A DNA stretch of 29,957 bases from UBA9337 sp038331135 (GTDB lineage: Bacteria > Patescibacteriota > Minisyncoccia > Moranbacterales > UBA9337): contig JBBQOS010000005.1 in the NCBI GenBank assembly GCA_038331135.1, positions 1-29,957 on the forward strand, in the 5' to 3' direction. Numbering within the stretch: position 1 is the stretch's first letter; every line of letters begins with the position of its first letter. The notes below the pieces were generated by a model. The model was not told the origin of the DNA. It made no database searches and saw nothing but the letters and a program-made list of their open reading frames with translations. Shown here one piece after another: positions 1 through 7,648 of this stretch. Both the position numbers and the translations under genes were made by a program.

Positions 1-438
1 GCTAAAGAAATTAAAAAAGATTTATTTGATTCAGAATGTGATACTTGCGGTGTAGTAATCCAAATCCCATTTAAGCCGGATGGAGAAAGGCCGACTTTTT
101 GTAAAGATTGTCTTAAGGATTATCAACGAGCTATCGCTAGAGTCCAAAGTGAAGAAGCTGAAAATAAAAAAAGAATAGCTGAGAGTAGGGGAGATTTTTG
201 TGAAAATAATAATCAGTCGAATAAAGATTATAAACTCGACTTAAAGGGTAAAATAAAAACCGAACAAAGAGTTTATAAAACATCCGAAAAGCCATTGAGC
301 TTATCTCAGACAACATTTATGGCTCCTAAAAAAATAAAAAATATGAGTGCTGGCAGGGAGCTTTTAAAATTAAAAGAGATTATGGAAAAAAATCAATCCC
401 AGAATCAAGCTGTAGATAAAACAGGGAGCATTGACTAA
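1..438 (+). CDS. CxxC-x17-CxxC zinc-ribbon protein, 5' truncated
   Basis: Frame 1 is open from the window edge to TAA at 436-438, giving the last 145 residues. Near the visible N-terminus is CDTCG, then exactly 17 residues, then CKDC, which matches the CxxC-x17-CxxC domain described mainly in CPR and other uncultured bacteria. The intervening segment has the usual hydrophobic-PF-PDG-RP-FC pattern. Four cysteines would bind one zinc ion. The rest is lysine/glutamate/asparagine-rich, low in complexity and probably disordered. Function is unknown; nucleic-acid binding is only a guess from zinc-ribbon architecture. The stop codon overlaps the -35 box of the groES promoter. The start lies outside the window. 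Confidence 0.8.
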   Translation, partial: AKEIKKDLFDSECDTCGVVIQIPFKPDGERPTFCKDCLKDYQRAIARVQSEEAENKKRIAESRGDFCENNNQSNKDYKLDLKGKIKTEQRVYKTSEKPLSLSQTTFMAPKKIKNMSAGRELLKLKEIMEKNQSQNQAVDKTGSID

Positions 439-459
439 TGTGCTGTCTAGATATAAAAT
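431..459 (+). promoter_or_regulatory. Sigma70-type promoter for groES
   Basis: TTGACT (431-436), a 17-bp spacer and TAAAAT (454-459) are close to housekeeping consensus. The predicted transcription start near 466 leaves a leader of about 64 nt before the ATG at 530. Only a half-site resembling the CIRCE heat-shock operator is present nearby. Confidence 0.6.
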
Positions 460-529
460 AGCAAATGATAATAAATTTTAAAAAAGATATTTATTGAGAG
501 TGCTCAATAGCTTTATCTGTACAAATAAA

Positions 530-811
530 ATGAATATAAAACCATTGAGAGATAATGTCGTTATAGCTCCAGAAAAAAAATCAGAAAAATCTAAAACAGA
601 TACCGGTATTTATTTACCAGAATCATCCATAGATGAAAATGAAAAACCACAAATGGGAAAAGTGGTGGCAGTCGGAGAAAGTACTAAAATAATTGTTAAA
701 AAAGGAGAAAAAGTTATTTTTAATAAGTATTCTGGAACAGAAGTATTAGTGGGCGATGAAACCTATTTGATTGTTAAAAATGAAGATATCTTAGCGGTAG
801 TGGTTAAATAA
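530..811 (+). CDS. groES: Co-chaperonin GroES (Hsp10)
   Basis: A 93-residue protein starting MNIKPLRDNVVIAP, the classic GroES N-terminus, followed by the mobile-loop region (TDTGIYLPE), GKVVAVGES, VKKGEKVIFNKYSGTEV and the C-terminal YLIVKNEDILAVV. Length fits the family (about 95). GroES forms a heptameric lid on GroEL, closing the folding chamber. The frame extends upstream to a TTG at 494, but family alignment favours ATG 530. groEL is not next to it: the following gene is on the opposite strand. In this window it is a single-gene unit with its own promoter, closed by a strong hairpin at 867-889. Confidence 0.95.
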   Translation: MNIKPLRDNVVIAPEKKSEKSKTDTGIYLPESSIDENEKPQMGKVVAVGESTKIIVKKGEKVIFNKYSGTEVLVGDETYLIVKNEDILAVVVK

Positions 812-866
812 AAAATTTAAGATATTGAAGTTATCTATTTTGGTTTAAGAAAAAATACACATTGTA

Positions 867-889
867 GGAACAGGGCATTGCCCTGTTCC
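867..889. terminator. Hairpin between convergent genes
   Basis: Arms GGAACAGGGCA and TGCCCTGTTCC are perfectly complementary around one central base. The T-rich stretch after it is modest. It lies between groES (+) and the rhodanese gene (-), so it could stop transcription in both directions. Confidence 0.6.
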
Positions 890-902
890 TTGATTATTAA
901 AA

Positions 903-1724
903 TTACCTAGCTAGTTCGAATTTCTTTTCTTTCCAAGAAACAAATCCGCCCTTCATAGTGTAAGTAGCAAGAAAACCCAGATCGTTTAATTTGACCCCAG
1001 CTTTGAAATCTTCATCAGCATTCACTCCATAAACTAAAATTTCTTTGGAAATTGGAATTTCTGATTTTCTTTTTTCTAGTTCGTCTAACGGTATGCTTAC
1101 AGCGCCAGCAATGTGTCCGGATGCATATTGAGAACTAGAACGGACATCCAGTATGAAGACAGGATAATTGTTATCAATAGCTATTTTAAGCTGTTCTGGA
1201 ATAATGTATTCTATTTTTGACCAATCAGTCAAAGATTCTTTGTTGCCACCGCTGATTAATTGGTTGCCTTCTTCTACCCAGCCCACAATTCCGCCTGATA
1301 GCGCTATGACATTTTTGAATTTTAAGTCAGTTTTTAATTTTTTTATGATAGACGCCGTGTTGGTTTTTTTTTCGTAGTCATATCCGATTATAATGATAGT
1401 TTTATTAGTATCAAGCTTTCCTAAGACTTGTTCGAAATTATCAGGGGAGATGTTGATGGAGTCTTCAATATGATTTTTTTCAAAATTAACGGAATCTCTG
1501 ATATCCAGCAAGGTCATAACCTCTCTTGCGATTATTTTTTCATTTAAATCAAACGCAGTCACATATGAATAATCTGTATATGACTCTTCTTTGGTTACTT
1601 TTTCAACTACGGGTTTATTTTTTTCAGTAAAGTAATTTCGACTTACGGTTATGGCTATAATTAGCAGAATTATTCCCATACCCGCAAAGACTATTTTATT
1701 TTCTTTTTTGTCTTTTGAATTCAT
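903..1724 (-). CDS. Membrane-anchored tandem rhodanese-fold protein lacking catalytic cysteines
   Basis: 273 residues. A single N-terminal membrane helix (about residues 12-30) is followed by two rhodanese-like domains, roughly 50-155 and 175-270. Both keep the fold signatures: a DIRDS or DVRSSSQY strand, a HI..AxxI helix and a GG..W segment near the end (ALSGGIVGW, MKGGFVSW). At the active-site loop, where sulfurtransferases have a cysteine, the first domain reads IIIIGYDYEKK and the second ILVYGVNADED, so neither has the nucleophile. Persulfide transfer is therefore unlikely; a binding or structural role outside the membrane is more plausible. It is the last gene of the five-gene minus-strand unit, 3 bases after fmt. 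Confidence 0.82.
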   Translation of the reverse strand: MNSKDKKENKIVFAGMGIILLIIAITVSRNYFTEKNKPVVEKVTKEESYTDYSYVTAFDLNEKIIAREVMTLLDIRDSVNFEKNHIEDSINISPDNFEQVLGKLDTNKTIIIIGYDYEKKTNTASIIKKLKTDLKFKNVIALSGGIVGWVEEGNQLISGGNKESLTDWSKIEYIIPEQLKIAIDNNYPVFILDVRSSSQYASGHIAGAVSIPLDELEKRKSEIPISKEILVYGVNADEDFKAGVKLNDLGFLATYTMKGGFVSWKEKKFELAR

Positions 1725-1727
1725 GAT

Positions 1728-2693
1728 TTATTTTAACACACTTCCTATAAAATTAGGATAACCATTGAGGAAATCCTCAATAGCAGTTTCATTTTTTCCA
1801 GCTAGCTGAATTTTAATTAGGACAATTATGCCATCATTGGTCTGAACTCCCACTTTTGAATCAGCATATTTAAAAATTTCCCCCAAATGGTGTTTTTCTG
1901 ATAGAATATCTTTTTCAATCGATATTTCGGTAAGTGATATTTTTTGTAGATTGTCCTTGTTTTTCCAAAAAGTAAATATTCCCGGCCAAACACGAAAAGC
2001 TTTGAATTTATTATAAATATCCTGCGCATTTTCATCCCAAGTTATTTTGCCATCGGATTTTTCTATCAATTGGCACATAGTTACTTGAGCGTCGACTTGT
2101 TTTGTGGGCGTTATAGCTCCAATTATCCACTTCGGAATAGTATCTATAAGCAAATGAGAGGCAACTAGTGATAGTTTGCTAGTTAAAGTTACGTAGTCAT
2201 CTTCAACGTCTATTAATACTTTCTTTTGAGATAAAATATCACCAGTATCAATGCCTTTATCCATAAGCATAATAGTTATTCCAGTTTCGGTCATTCCATT
2301 TACTAGCGCATTTTGAATAGGGGAAGCCCCCCTTAATTTTGGTAACAATGAAGCATGTACGTTGAGAGATTTGAATTTGGGTATTTCGAGAATGTCTTTT
2401 GGAATAATTTTTCCAAAAGCTGTTACAATAATTAAATCTGGGGAAAGATCTTCAAGCCACTTTTTAAAATCGCTATCCAGTTTTTGAGGTTGGAAAATGG
2501 GAATATTTTTTTCAAGAGCTAGCTTTTTTACCGGACTGATGAAATCTTTTTCGCATTTGCTTTTGGGCTTGTAGTCCGGTTGGGTAACCACGGCTAAAAT
2601 AGGATAATCTTTTAAATAAAGTGATTCCATCACAATTTGAGCGATTTCGGGCGTACCCATAAAAACGATAGTAGGCTTGTTTATTTTTTGCAT
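1728..2693 (-). CDS. fmt: Methionyl-tRNA formyltransferase
   Basis: 321 residues, normal for Fmt. It transfers formyl from 10-formyl-tetrahydrofolate to Met-tRNA(fMet) in the cytoplasm to make the initiator. The N-terminal catalytic domain shows FMGTPE, then LNVHASLLPKLRGASPIQ with the catalytic Asn-His pair, and GITIMLMDKGIDTGDIL with the conserved Asp. The C-terminal tRNA-binding domain starts near residue 210 (DGKITWDENAQDIYNKFKA) and includes the AFRVWPG segment. It lies directly after def, the enzyme that removes the formyl group; this pairing is common in bacteria. No convincing ribosome-binding site precedes the ATG. Confidence 0.96.
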   Translation of the reverse strand: MQKINKPTIVFMGTPEIAQIVMESLYLKDYPILAVVTQPDYKPKSKCEKDFISPVKKLALEKNIPIFQPQKLDSDFKKWLEDLSPDLIIVTAFGKIIPKDILEIPKFKSLNVHASLLPKLRGASPIQNALVNGMTETGITIMLMDKGIDTGDILSQKKVLIDVEDDYVTLTSKLSLVASHLLIDTIPKWIIGAITPTKQVDAQVTMCQLIEKSDGKITWDENAQDIYNKFKAFRVWPGIFTFWKNKDNLQKISLTEISIEKDILSEKHHLGEIFKYADSKVGVQTNDGIIVLIKIQLAGKNETAIEDFLNGYPNFIGSVLK

Positions 2694-2724
2694 ATTTTTT
2701 GGCCGATTAACGGCTTTTATTTGC

Positions 2725-3153
2725 TTATCTGTTTATAAAAACAACTCCATCTAAATGATCAATTTCATGCTGAAGAGCTCGAGCTAATAAATCAGTCGCC
2801 TTCATTTTACGTTTTTCTCCTCTTTCATTCAAGTATCTAACTTGAACTTTTTCAAATCGATTAACAGGAATAAATTTCCCGGGAAAACTTAAACAGCCTT
2901 CTTCGTTTTTAATTTTTGTTTTAGAATAAGAGGTTATTTTTGGGTTAATTAATATATAGGTTTTGCCCTGGTGCTCTATAACGCACAGTCTGATAGATTC
3001 GCCTATTTGTGGAGCTGCAAGCCCTAGACCCTTGTTTTCTCGCATAGTTTTAATCATTTCAGGAATTAGCTTTTGAATTTTAGAGTCAAGCGGATTTTTA
3101 ATTTTTTGAGCTTTTTGATCTAAAATTGTATGGGGGTAAGTTAATATTTTCAT
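2725..3153 (-). CDS. def: Peptide deformylase
   Basis: 142 residues from ATG at 3153 (MKILTYPHTILDQ), the usual beginning of deformylases. All three family motifs are present: GLGLAAPQIG (about 42-51), EEGCLSFPG (84-92, metal-ligand Cys87) and QHEIDHLDG (128-136, two metal-binding His and catalytic Glu). It removes the formyl group from nascent proteins, using a bound metal such as iron. The frame continues upstream to 3177, which would overlap the preceding gene by 11 bases; family alignment favours 3153. The C-terminal extension is short, ending soon after motif 3. It is followed 31 bases later by fmt. Confidence 0.95.
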   Translation of the reverse strand: MKILTYPHTILDQKAQKIKNPLDSKIQKLIPEMIKTMRENKGLGLAAPQIGESIRLCVIEHQGKTYILINPKITSYSKTKIKNEEGCLSFPGKFIPVNRFEKVQVRYLNERGEKRKMKATDLLARALQHEIDHLDGVVFINR

Positions 3154-3166
3154 GGGGGTGAGAAGC

Positions 3167-3526
3167 TTATTTATCAAAATTTTTGTAAATTTCTTTTATT
3201 TCTTTTGATTTATAAACTGTAATTTTAATTTGTCTCCCCTTAATTTCGGGAAGTTCATTGATTCTAACATCTTTTTGTTTTCCTTTCAAGACTTTTATAT
3301 ATTGTTTGTTTAAAGATTTTCCATCGACAGACGTCTCCCAAGTGAAATCTGAAGTATTTGAATAATTTTCTATTGTAAAATCTAGAGAATCACCCTCAAT
3401 ATTATTAAAATATAAAAACCAACCATCTTTAATGAGATGTTGTTTATTTTCAGAAATAGCCAAAAAGGAAAAACTAACTAAAACAATAGCAGTTAATGAG
3501 ATTAAGATAAATTTTTGATTAAACAT
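3167..3526 (-). CDS. Small membrane-anchored protein with extracytoplasmic beta-rich domain
   Basis: 119 residues. Residues 5-25 form one hydrophobic helix (signal anchor or uncleaved signal peptide). The rest alternates hydrophobic and polar residues in short strands, as expected for a small Ig-like or beta-sandwich domain (for example SLDFTIENYSNTSDFTWETSVDG). No catalytic motif is visible and I do not recognise a named family. It lies 15 bases after the GT-C-like membrane protein in the same orientation and just before def, so co-expression with the glycosyltransferase is likely; a partner role in surface glycan assembly is only inference. Confidence 0.65.
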   Translation of the reverse strand: MFNQKFILISLTAIVLVSFSFLAISENKQHLIKDGWFLYFNNIEGDSLDFTIENYSNTSDFTWETSVDGKSLNKQYIKVLKGKQKDVRINELPEIKGRQIKITVYKSKEIKEIYKNFDK

Positions 3527-3541
3527 AAATTAATAAATTAT

Positions 3542-5602
3542 TTATTTTTTAGAAAAGATAGAGAGACTGTCACTTTCGTAGATTTTAAAAAAATCAGGAT
3601 TTGTTTTAAACTGAGGACCATCAACAGACGTATCAACGATTACATACTTCGTTTGAGTGTCTAAGAAGCATTGCTTGGCTCTTTGCGAAGATGGTTCGCT
3701 AATCATCCAAAGAGTACACATTTCTCGAGGCTTAGTAGGGTCTTCATATCTTTTAAAAAACCCTCGGGAAAAAGGATAATTGTAATCTTGCATAAAAAAT
3801 AATTTCATCCAAGAATCAGTAGAAATATAGTTGTGGTCTTTAAGAACATTGGCAACATTAGAATTGGCGTTGAATTCTAAATGAGTAGCTAGAAATTTTG
3901 AGAGATGAAATGTCTGTAGGGATTTTTGGCTTTTTTGTCCATCGGATAATGATTGGGAATTATCATAGTAACCAGAAAAAATAGGCATAGAAAAAACTAA
4001 AATAAAAATAAGATAAATTATTGTCTTAGAGATAAAGAAAGTGTTTTTTAAATGTTTAATTAAGTATATGAAATAAAGCAATCCAAGCGCACCTGAAATT
4101 ACGAAAGGAAAATTAGCGTAATTAGCTACTCGGTCAGAAGGAAGATTTATATGTAGCCAATCGGGTTGGTTGGTCATTATAAACAAGCAGCTTACCCAAC
4201 CGACTAAAATAGCAGCTGGTATGATGTCTAAATAGTTATCTCTTGACTGAATATTTTTTTTTAGTAGGGGAACTAACGCTAGGATAATAATTCCAATTAA
4301 ACCAAAAGTTAAGCGCATTTCTCCCACAGCGTATTTAAATTGTTCTAAGGTTAGACCGGCTCGAGTTGACTTGGAAGGTGCGCCTACGGCTGTGGCTGTT
4401 GCGGAAGGGGAGAGATATGTGGGGGCATAAATTAAGACCAAAAATAATAAAGCTCCCACAAAGAAGGCTATTATTTGAGGACGAAAAAATATTAATCGTA
4501 GATCAGCCAAGAGTTTTTTGTAATTAAGAGTAAGTTGGTTAAGTTTATTGACACCGTAAAATGATACCTTTGCGATAAAAAGTAGATTGAAGATTATTAA
4601 AATAAAAAATAAAATAAAAAGAAAAATAAATCCACTTAAATGATGGGTATAAAATAAACCGGCGCTTAAAAATAAACCCAGAAATAGCATCCAAGCGTTT
4701 TTTTCTTTTAAAGCTCGATAAAAAAAATAAAGGCAGAGCGGTATTAGCAGATTACCCACGAGATTTCCAATTACTCCTCCGCTGACAAATTTGGATTGGG
4801 GAGAGGCAACTGCATAAAGCGGACCGGCTAGAAATAGAGTTATTATAGCGAGGTTAGTGGGGTTAATAATTTTTTTATCAAAATTATTTTTTAAAAAACT
4901 ATTGTCAAAAATTCTTAGCGATAAAATAAACATTGCCAAAAGGCTAATAATATTGATGCTAAACAAAATCAAAGCTGGGAAATAGGAATTGAAAGGAATT
5001 TTGGTTAAGATGTTTACTCCGCTAAAAATAAGATGCTCGCCAATAATAAAATCTGCAATTGGCTCGGATTGGACTTGGTAATGGCTATTGGTAGTTTCAA
5101 CAATTTCATTTTTGTGATAATCCGGCAATTGTCCAGTTTCGGCAATTAGCTTAGACCAATACATATGATGACCCAGATCAGTAGCAGTTGGAAAAATAGC
5201 ATCTTTGAGATAGGCGGTTTTAATAAAAATAGTTAAAAATAAAATAAGAATAATTAGTATTCCTTGGAGATGATTAAATTTAGGCAAGGCTGTACTTTCT
5301 GTTGGAGTTTCTCTGGGTAAGTTTTTTTTGAATTTAAATATCAAATAACAGCTCAGTGCAAAAAGAGGAATTATAGATAAAATTAAAGGTCTATTGATTT
5401 CAAATCCAATTTTGCCAAAGAAAATAAGTAAGAAATTAAAAGTTACAAAGCTGGTAGCGAAAGAAGTAGTTAAAATTTCAATCGGAGTGAAGAGTTTAGA
5501 TGTTTTTTTTCTAAAAATAGCCAATATCAAAAAATATCCTGGGATAAGCAGAAGTAATACAAGACTTGAGAAAAATAATAAAAGTTCGCTAATTATAGAC
5601 AT
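3542..5602 (-). CDS. Polytopic membrane protein, predicted GT-C-type glycosyltransferase
   Basis: 686 residues with about 12 or more predicted membrane helices from residue 5 to about 545, then a soluble C-terminal domain of about 130 residues. After the fourth helix comes a large loop beginning TDLGHHMYWSKLIAETGQLP. An acidic residue next to His in the first extracytoplasmic loop is the typical position of the catalytic or metal-binding motif in GT-C enzymes, which use polyprenyl-phosphate sugars or lipid-linked oligosaccharides. The segment FYTHHLSG in a later helix also fits. Substrate and acceptor cannot be read from the sequence. It is the first gene of the unit ending with the rhodanese protein. 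A non-enzymatic membrane role remains possible. Confidence 0.65.
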   Translation of the reverse strand: MSIISELLLFFSSLVLLLLIPGYFLILAIFRKKTSKLFTPIEILTTSFATSFVTFNFLLIFFGKIGFEINRPLILSIIPLFALSCYLIFKFKKNLPRETPTESTALPKFNHLQGILIILILFLTIFIKTAYLKDAIFPTATDLGHHMYWSKLIAETGQLPDYHKNEIVETTNSHYQVQSEPIADFIIGEHLIFSGVNILTKIPFNSYFPALILFSINIISLLAMFILSLRIFDNSFLKNNFDKKIINPTNLAIITLFLAGPLYAVASPQSKFVSGGVIGNLVGNLLIPLCLYFFYRALKEKNAWMLFLGLFLSAGLFYTHHLSGFIFLFILFFILIIFNLLFIAKVSFYGVNKLNQLTLNYKKLLADLRLIFFRPQIIAFFVGALLFLVLIYAPTYLSPSATATAVGAPSKSTRAGLTLEQFKYAVGEMRLTFGLIGIIILALVPLLKKNIQSRDNYLDIIPAAILVGWVSCLFIMTNQPDWLHINLPSDRVANYANFPFVISGALGLLYFIYLIKHLKNTFFISKTIIYLIFILVFSMPIFSGYYDNSQSLSDGQKSQKSLQTFHLSKFLATHLEFNANSNVANVLKDHNYISTDSWMKLFFMQDYNYPFSRGFFKRYEDPTKPREMCTLWMISEPSSQRAKQCFLDTQTKYVIVDTSVDGPQFKTNPDFFKIYESDSLSIFSKK

Positions 5603-5636
5603 ATTCTATGGATTTAATATCGCTACAGACATATAT

Positions 5637-5664
5637 ATAATAGCACATAATGAGATTATTTGAA
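5637..5664 (-). promoter_or_regulatory. Promoter for the minus-strand five-gene unit
   Basis: On the minus strand: TTCAAA (5664-5659), a 16-bp spacer and TATTAT (5642-5637), with TG one base before the -10 (extended -10). Transcription would start near 5630, about 28 nt before the ATG at 5602. Confidence 0.5.
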
Positions 5665-5750
5665 GGGGAGATGCACGATGTCTAATAAACAATAATCGAT
5701 AATTAATCTTTAATCAATTTGTGATATTAAATGATTTAATAAATAAAAAA

Positions 5751-5885
5751 CTTACTTGCATATGTAGGTAAATTAAAAATAAAGAGTGTCTAAATTCTGC
5801 ACGTGCGTAAATTTGGACACTTTTTTATCCTTTTTACTTTTTCCGCCATATTCAACCACTGTCCTCATACGATAAGCTTAAGTTC
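5751..5885. repeat. Interspersed palindrome-hairpin repeat, copy A
   Basis: The first of three copies. It holds a degraded AT palindrome (5751-5772), a 35-nt hairpin (5786-5820; arms GTGTCTAAATT and AATTTGGACAC around a GCACGTGC core) and a trailing part shared with copy B (CCACTG, ATAAG, then AAGTTCCTTAAAATTTA). About 40 bp present in copies B and C between palindrome and hairpin are missing here. Confidence 0.75.
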
Positions 5886-6063
5886 CTTAAAATTTAAAAA
5901 AGAATGGTTAAAAATCTTCTTGTCTTCGGTAGTAAATATCGCAATCAATATTTGTGCGGTAATCTCGCTAAAATCGTGAAGCATTGCTAGAGACTCCCGT
6001 ATGCCTCGGATAGCTTAGTGAGATGGATGGGTGACAATGACAAAATATGGTAATCGAAATTCT

Positions 6064-6092
6064 TTGATTTTTGTGGATAATAATACTAATAT
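6064..6092 (+). promoter_or_regulatory. Promoter for the MATE gene
   Basis: TTGATT (6064-6069), a 17-bp spacer and TAATAT (6087-6092). Predicted start near 6099, leaving a leader of about 58 nt. Confidence 0.5.
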
Positions 6093-6156
6093 AGAGTTAA
6101 GTAGCATTTTACTGTAGCTGAAGGAACTATTTAAAAAGTTGAAATTAAAAAAATTT

Positions 6157-7509
6157 ATGAAAAATAATGACTTGACCAAAGGAAACATCCCCCAACAAAT
6201 AAAAATGATTGCCCTTCCTGCCAGTATCGGATTCTTTTTTAACACGATGTACAATGTCGTAGATACCTATTTTGGTGGCCTGGTTTCAACTGATGCCTTG
6301 GCCGCTTTGTCCTTATCTTTTCCCGTATTTTTTATTATTATTGCTTTGGGCTCAGGAATTTCTACTGGAGCTACGGCTCTAATTGCCAATGCTTTGGGAG
6401 CAAAAAATGAGAAAGAGGCTAAGATTTATGCCATACAGTCAATCAGTTTTTCGGTGGTGGTTAGTTTAATTTTAACTGTATCGGGGCGTGTTGTGGCTCC
6501 TTATCTTTTTGGGATTTTGGGAGCGCAGGGTGAATATTTGAGGATTGCAGTGGAATATATGAATGTTATTTTGTTAGGCTCAGTTTTTTTTGGATTAACT
6601 TTCGTTATCAATGGCATTTTAAATGCTCAAGGTGATACCAAAACTTTTCGCAATTTTTTAATAGTAGGCTTTTTTCTCAATTATTTACTTGATCCGGTAT
6701 TTATGTTTGGTTGGCTGGGTTTTCCGACGCTGGGATTAGCCGGAGTGGCTTGGGCTACGGTAGTAATCCAGGTGATTGGAACAATTTATATGGGAAAAAT
6801 TTTGGTGCAAAGAAATATTTTCAATCGAGAAAACTTCCCCTTGCTTTATCCTCAGAAAAAATATTTTAAAGAAATTTTCAAACAAGGTTTCCCAGCTAGT
6901 CTAAACACAATGACGATAGCCATTGGTATTTTTATCATCACTTATTTTATCGCTCCTTTCGGCAAGGCTGGGGTGGCTGCATATGGCATTGCCACTAGAA
7001 TTGATCAAATTGCCCTGATGCCGACTATCGGTTTAAATGTAGCCGCTTTGACTTTGGTAGGCCAAAATAATGGGGCTCGGCAGTTTGATCGTTGTTTGGA
7101 AATATTTAAAGTTGTTATGCGTTATGGGGCGTGGTCGGCACTTATTGGGATGGTGGGAGTCTCTATTCTCGCCAGACAGATGATGGAATTTTTTACAAAT
7201 GACAGTGAGGTGATAGAGATAGGCGTGCATTATTTGCGGATTTCTATCTGGGTTTACGGTGCCTATGCTACTTTATTTATAATTATGTCTGTTTTACAAG
7301 GACTGAAAAAGCCCAACTTTGCTTTATGGATTGGAGCTTATAGGCAAATTATCGCCCCAATTATTTTCTTTTATATTTTTAGCCAAGCCTTAGGCTGGAA
7401 GCTGGATGGTGTTTGGTGGGGCATCTTTGCTATTAATTGGACGGCTGTCGTTATTTCAATTCTCTACGCTAAAAAAGTTTTTAATAAGATTTTTGTTGAC
7501 AACATCTAG
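6157..7509 (+). CDS. MATE family multidrug/cation exporter
   Basis: 450 residues from ATG 6157 (MKNNDLTKGNIPQQI); the frame extends to a TTG at 6139, but MATE proteins commonly begin as chosen here. About twelve membrane helices form two six-helix bundles, with the second repeat starting around residue 230 (YFKEIFKQGFPASLNTM, mirroring QIKMIALPASIGFFFNTM in the first). Hallmarks include DTYFGG, GIATRIDQIALMP and LNVAALTLVGQNNGA. MATE proteins export drugs or metabolites in exchange for Na+ or H+; the substrate is not predictable. It stands alone with its own promoter. Forms of the AT palindrome lie on both sides (5751-5772 and 7591-7627), so acquisition by transfer is possible but unproven. 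Confidence 0.93.
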   Translation: MKNNDLTKGNIPQQIKMIALPASIGFFFNTMYNVVDTYFGGLVSTDALAALSLSFPVFFIIIALGSGISTGATALIANALGAKNEKEAKIYAIQSISFSVVVSLILTVSGRVVAPYLFGILGAQGEYLRIAVEYMNVILLGSVFFGLTFVINGILNAQGDTKTFRNFLIVGFFLNYLLDPVFMFGWLGFPTLGLAGVAWATVVIQVIGTIYMGKILVQRNIFNRENFPLLYPQKKYFKEIFKQGFPASLNTMTIAIGIFIITYFIAPFGKAGVAAYGIATRIDQIALMPTIGLNVAALTLVGQNNGARQFDRCLEIFKVVMRYGAWSALIGMVGVSILARQMMEFFTNDSEVIEIGVHYLRISIWVYGAYATLFIIMSVLQGLKKPNFALWIGAYRQIIAPIIFFYIFSQALGWKLDGVWWGIFAINWTAVVISILYAKKVFNKIFVDNI

Positions 7510-7590
7510 AGAAAATTTTGATTATTTTTTTTTAAACTTGAATTAAAGATGTGAGAATCTGAAAGTTTAAGAATAAGATTTGAGAAGTAA

Positions 7591-7627
7591 AAAACATTTA
7601 CTTATATGTGTAAGTAACTGTTTTTTT
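7591..7627. terminator. Palindromic terminator between convergent genes
   Basis: An imperfect palindrome (left arm AAAACATTTACTTA, right arm TAAGTAACTGTTTT) followed by a T run, lying between the MATE gene (+) and the glycosyltransferase gene (-). Its core resembles the TTACTTACATATGTAAGTAA palindrome of repeat copies B and C, so this may be the same element acting as a bidirectional terminator. Confidence 0.55.
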
Positions 7628-7648
7628 TATTGTTTTGATGTTTTTAGG

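Larger units (their letters stand above)
5603..6156. other. Intergenic region between divergent genes
   Basis: The gap contains the promoter of the minus-strand unit, repeat copy A and the MATE promoter. From about 5890 to 6050 the sequence is less AT-rich and includes ACTCCCGTATGCCTCGG, resembling part of the GAGAYTGC element at 15670-15749, but I could not identify a gene or a known RNA there. No convincing reading frame was found. Confidence 0.5.

Noticed and set aside
493..508. Half of a CIRCE heat-shock operator before groES (GAGTGCTCAA)
   Set aside because: The partner half TTAGCACTC is absent at the required 9-base distance, and the bases form a small local palindrome instead.
7033..7230. 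Overlapping small frames opposite MATE, glycosyltransferase, valS and other genes
   Set aside because: They are antisense shadows of clearly conserved coding frames with no domain of their own.
5751..7627. The MATE gene as the cargo of a transposon bounded by the AT palindromes
   Set aside because: The two flanking palindromes are degraded and of different form, the repeats also occur without cargo elsewhere, and no transposase or target duplication is visible.
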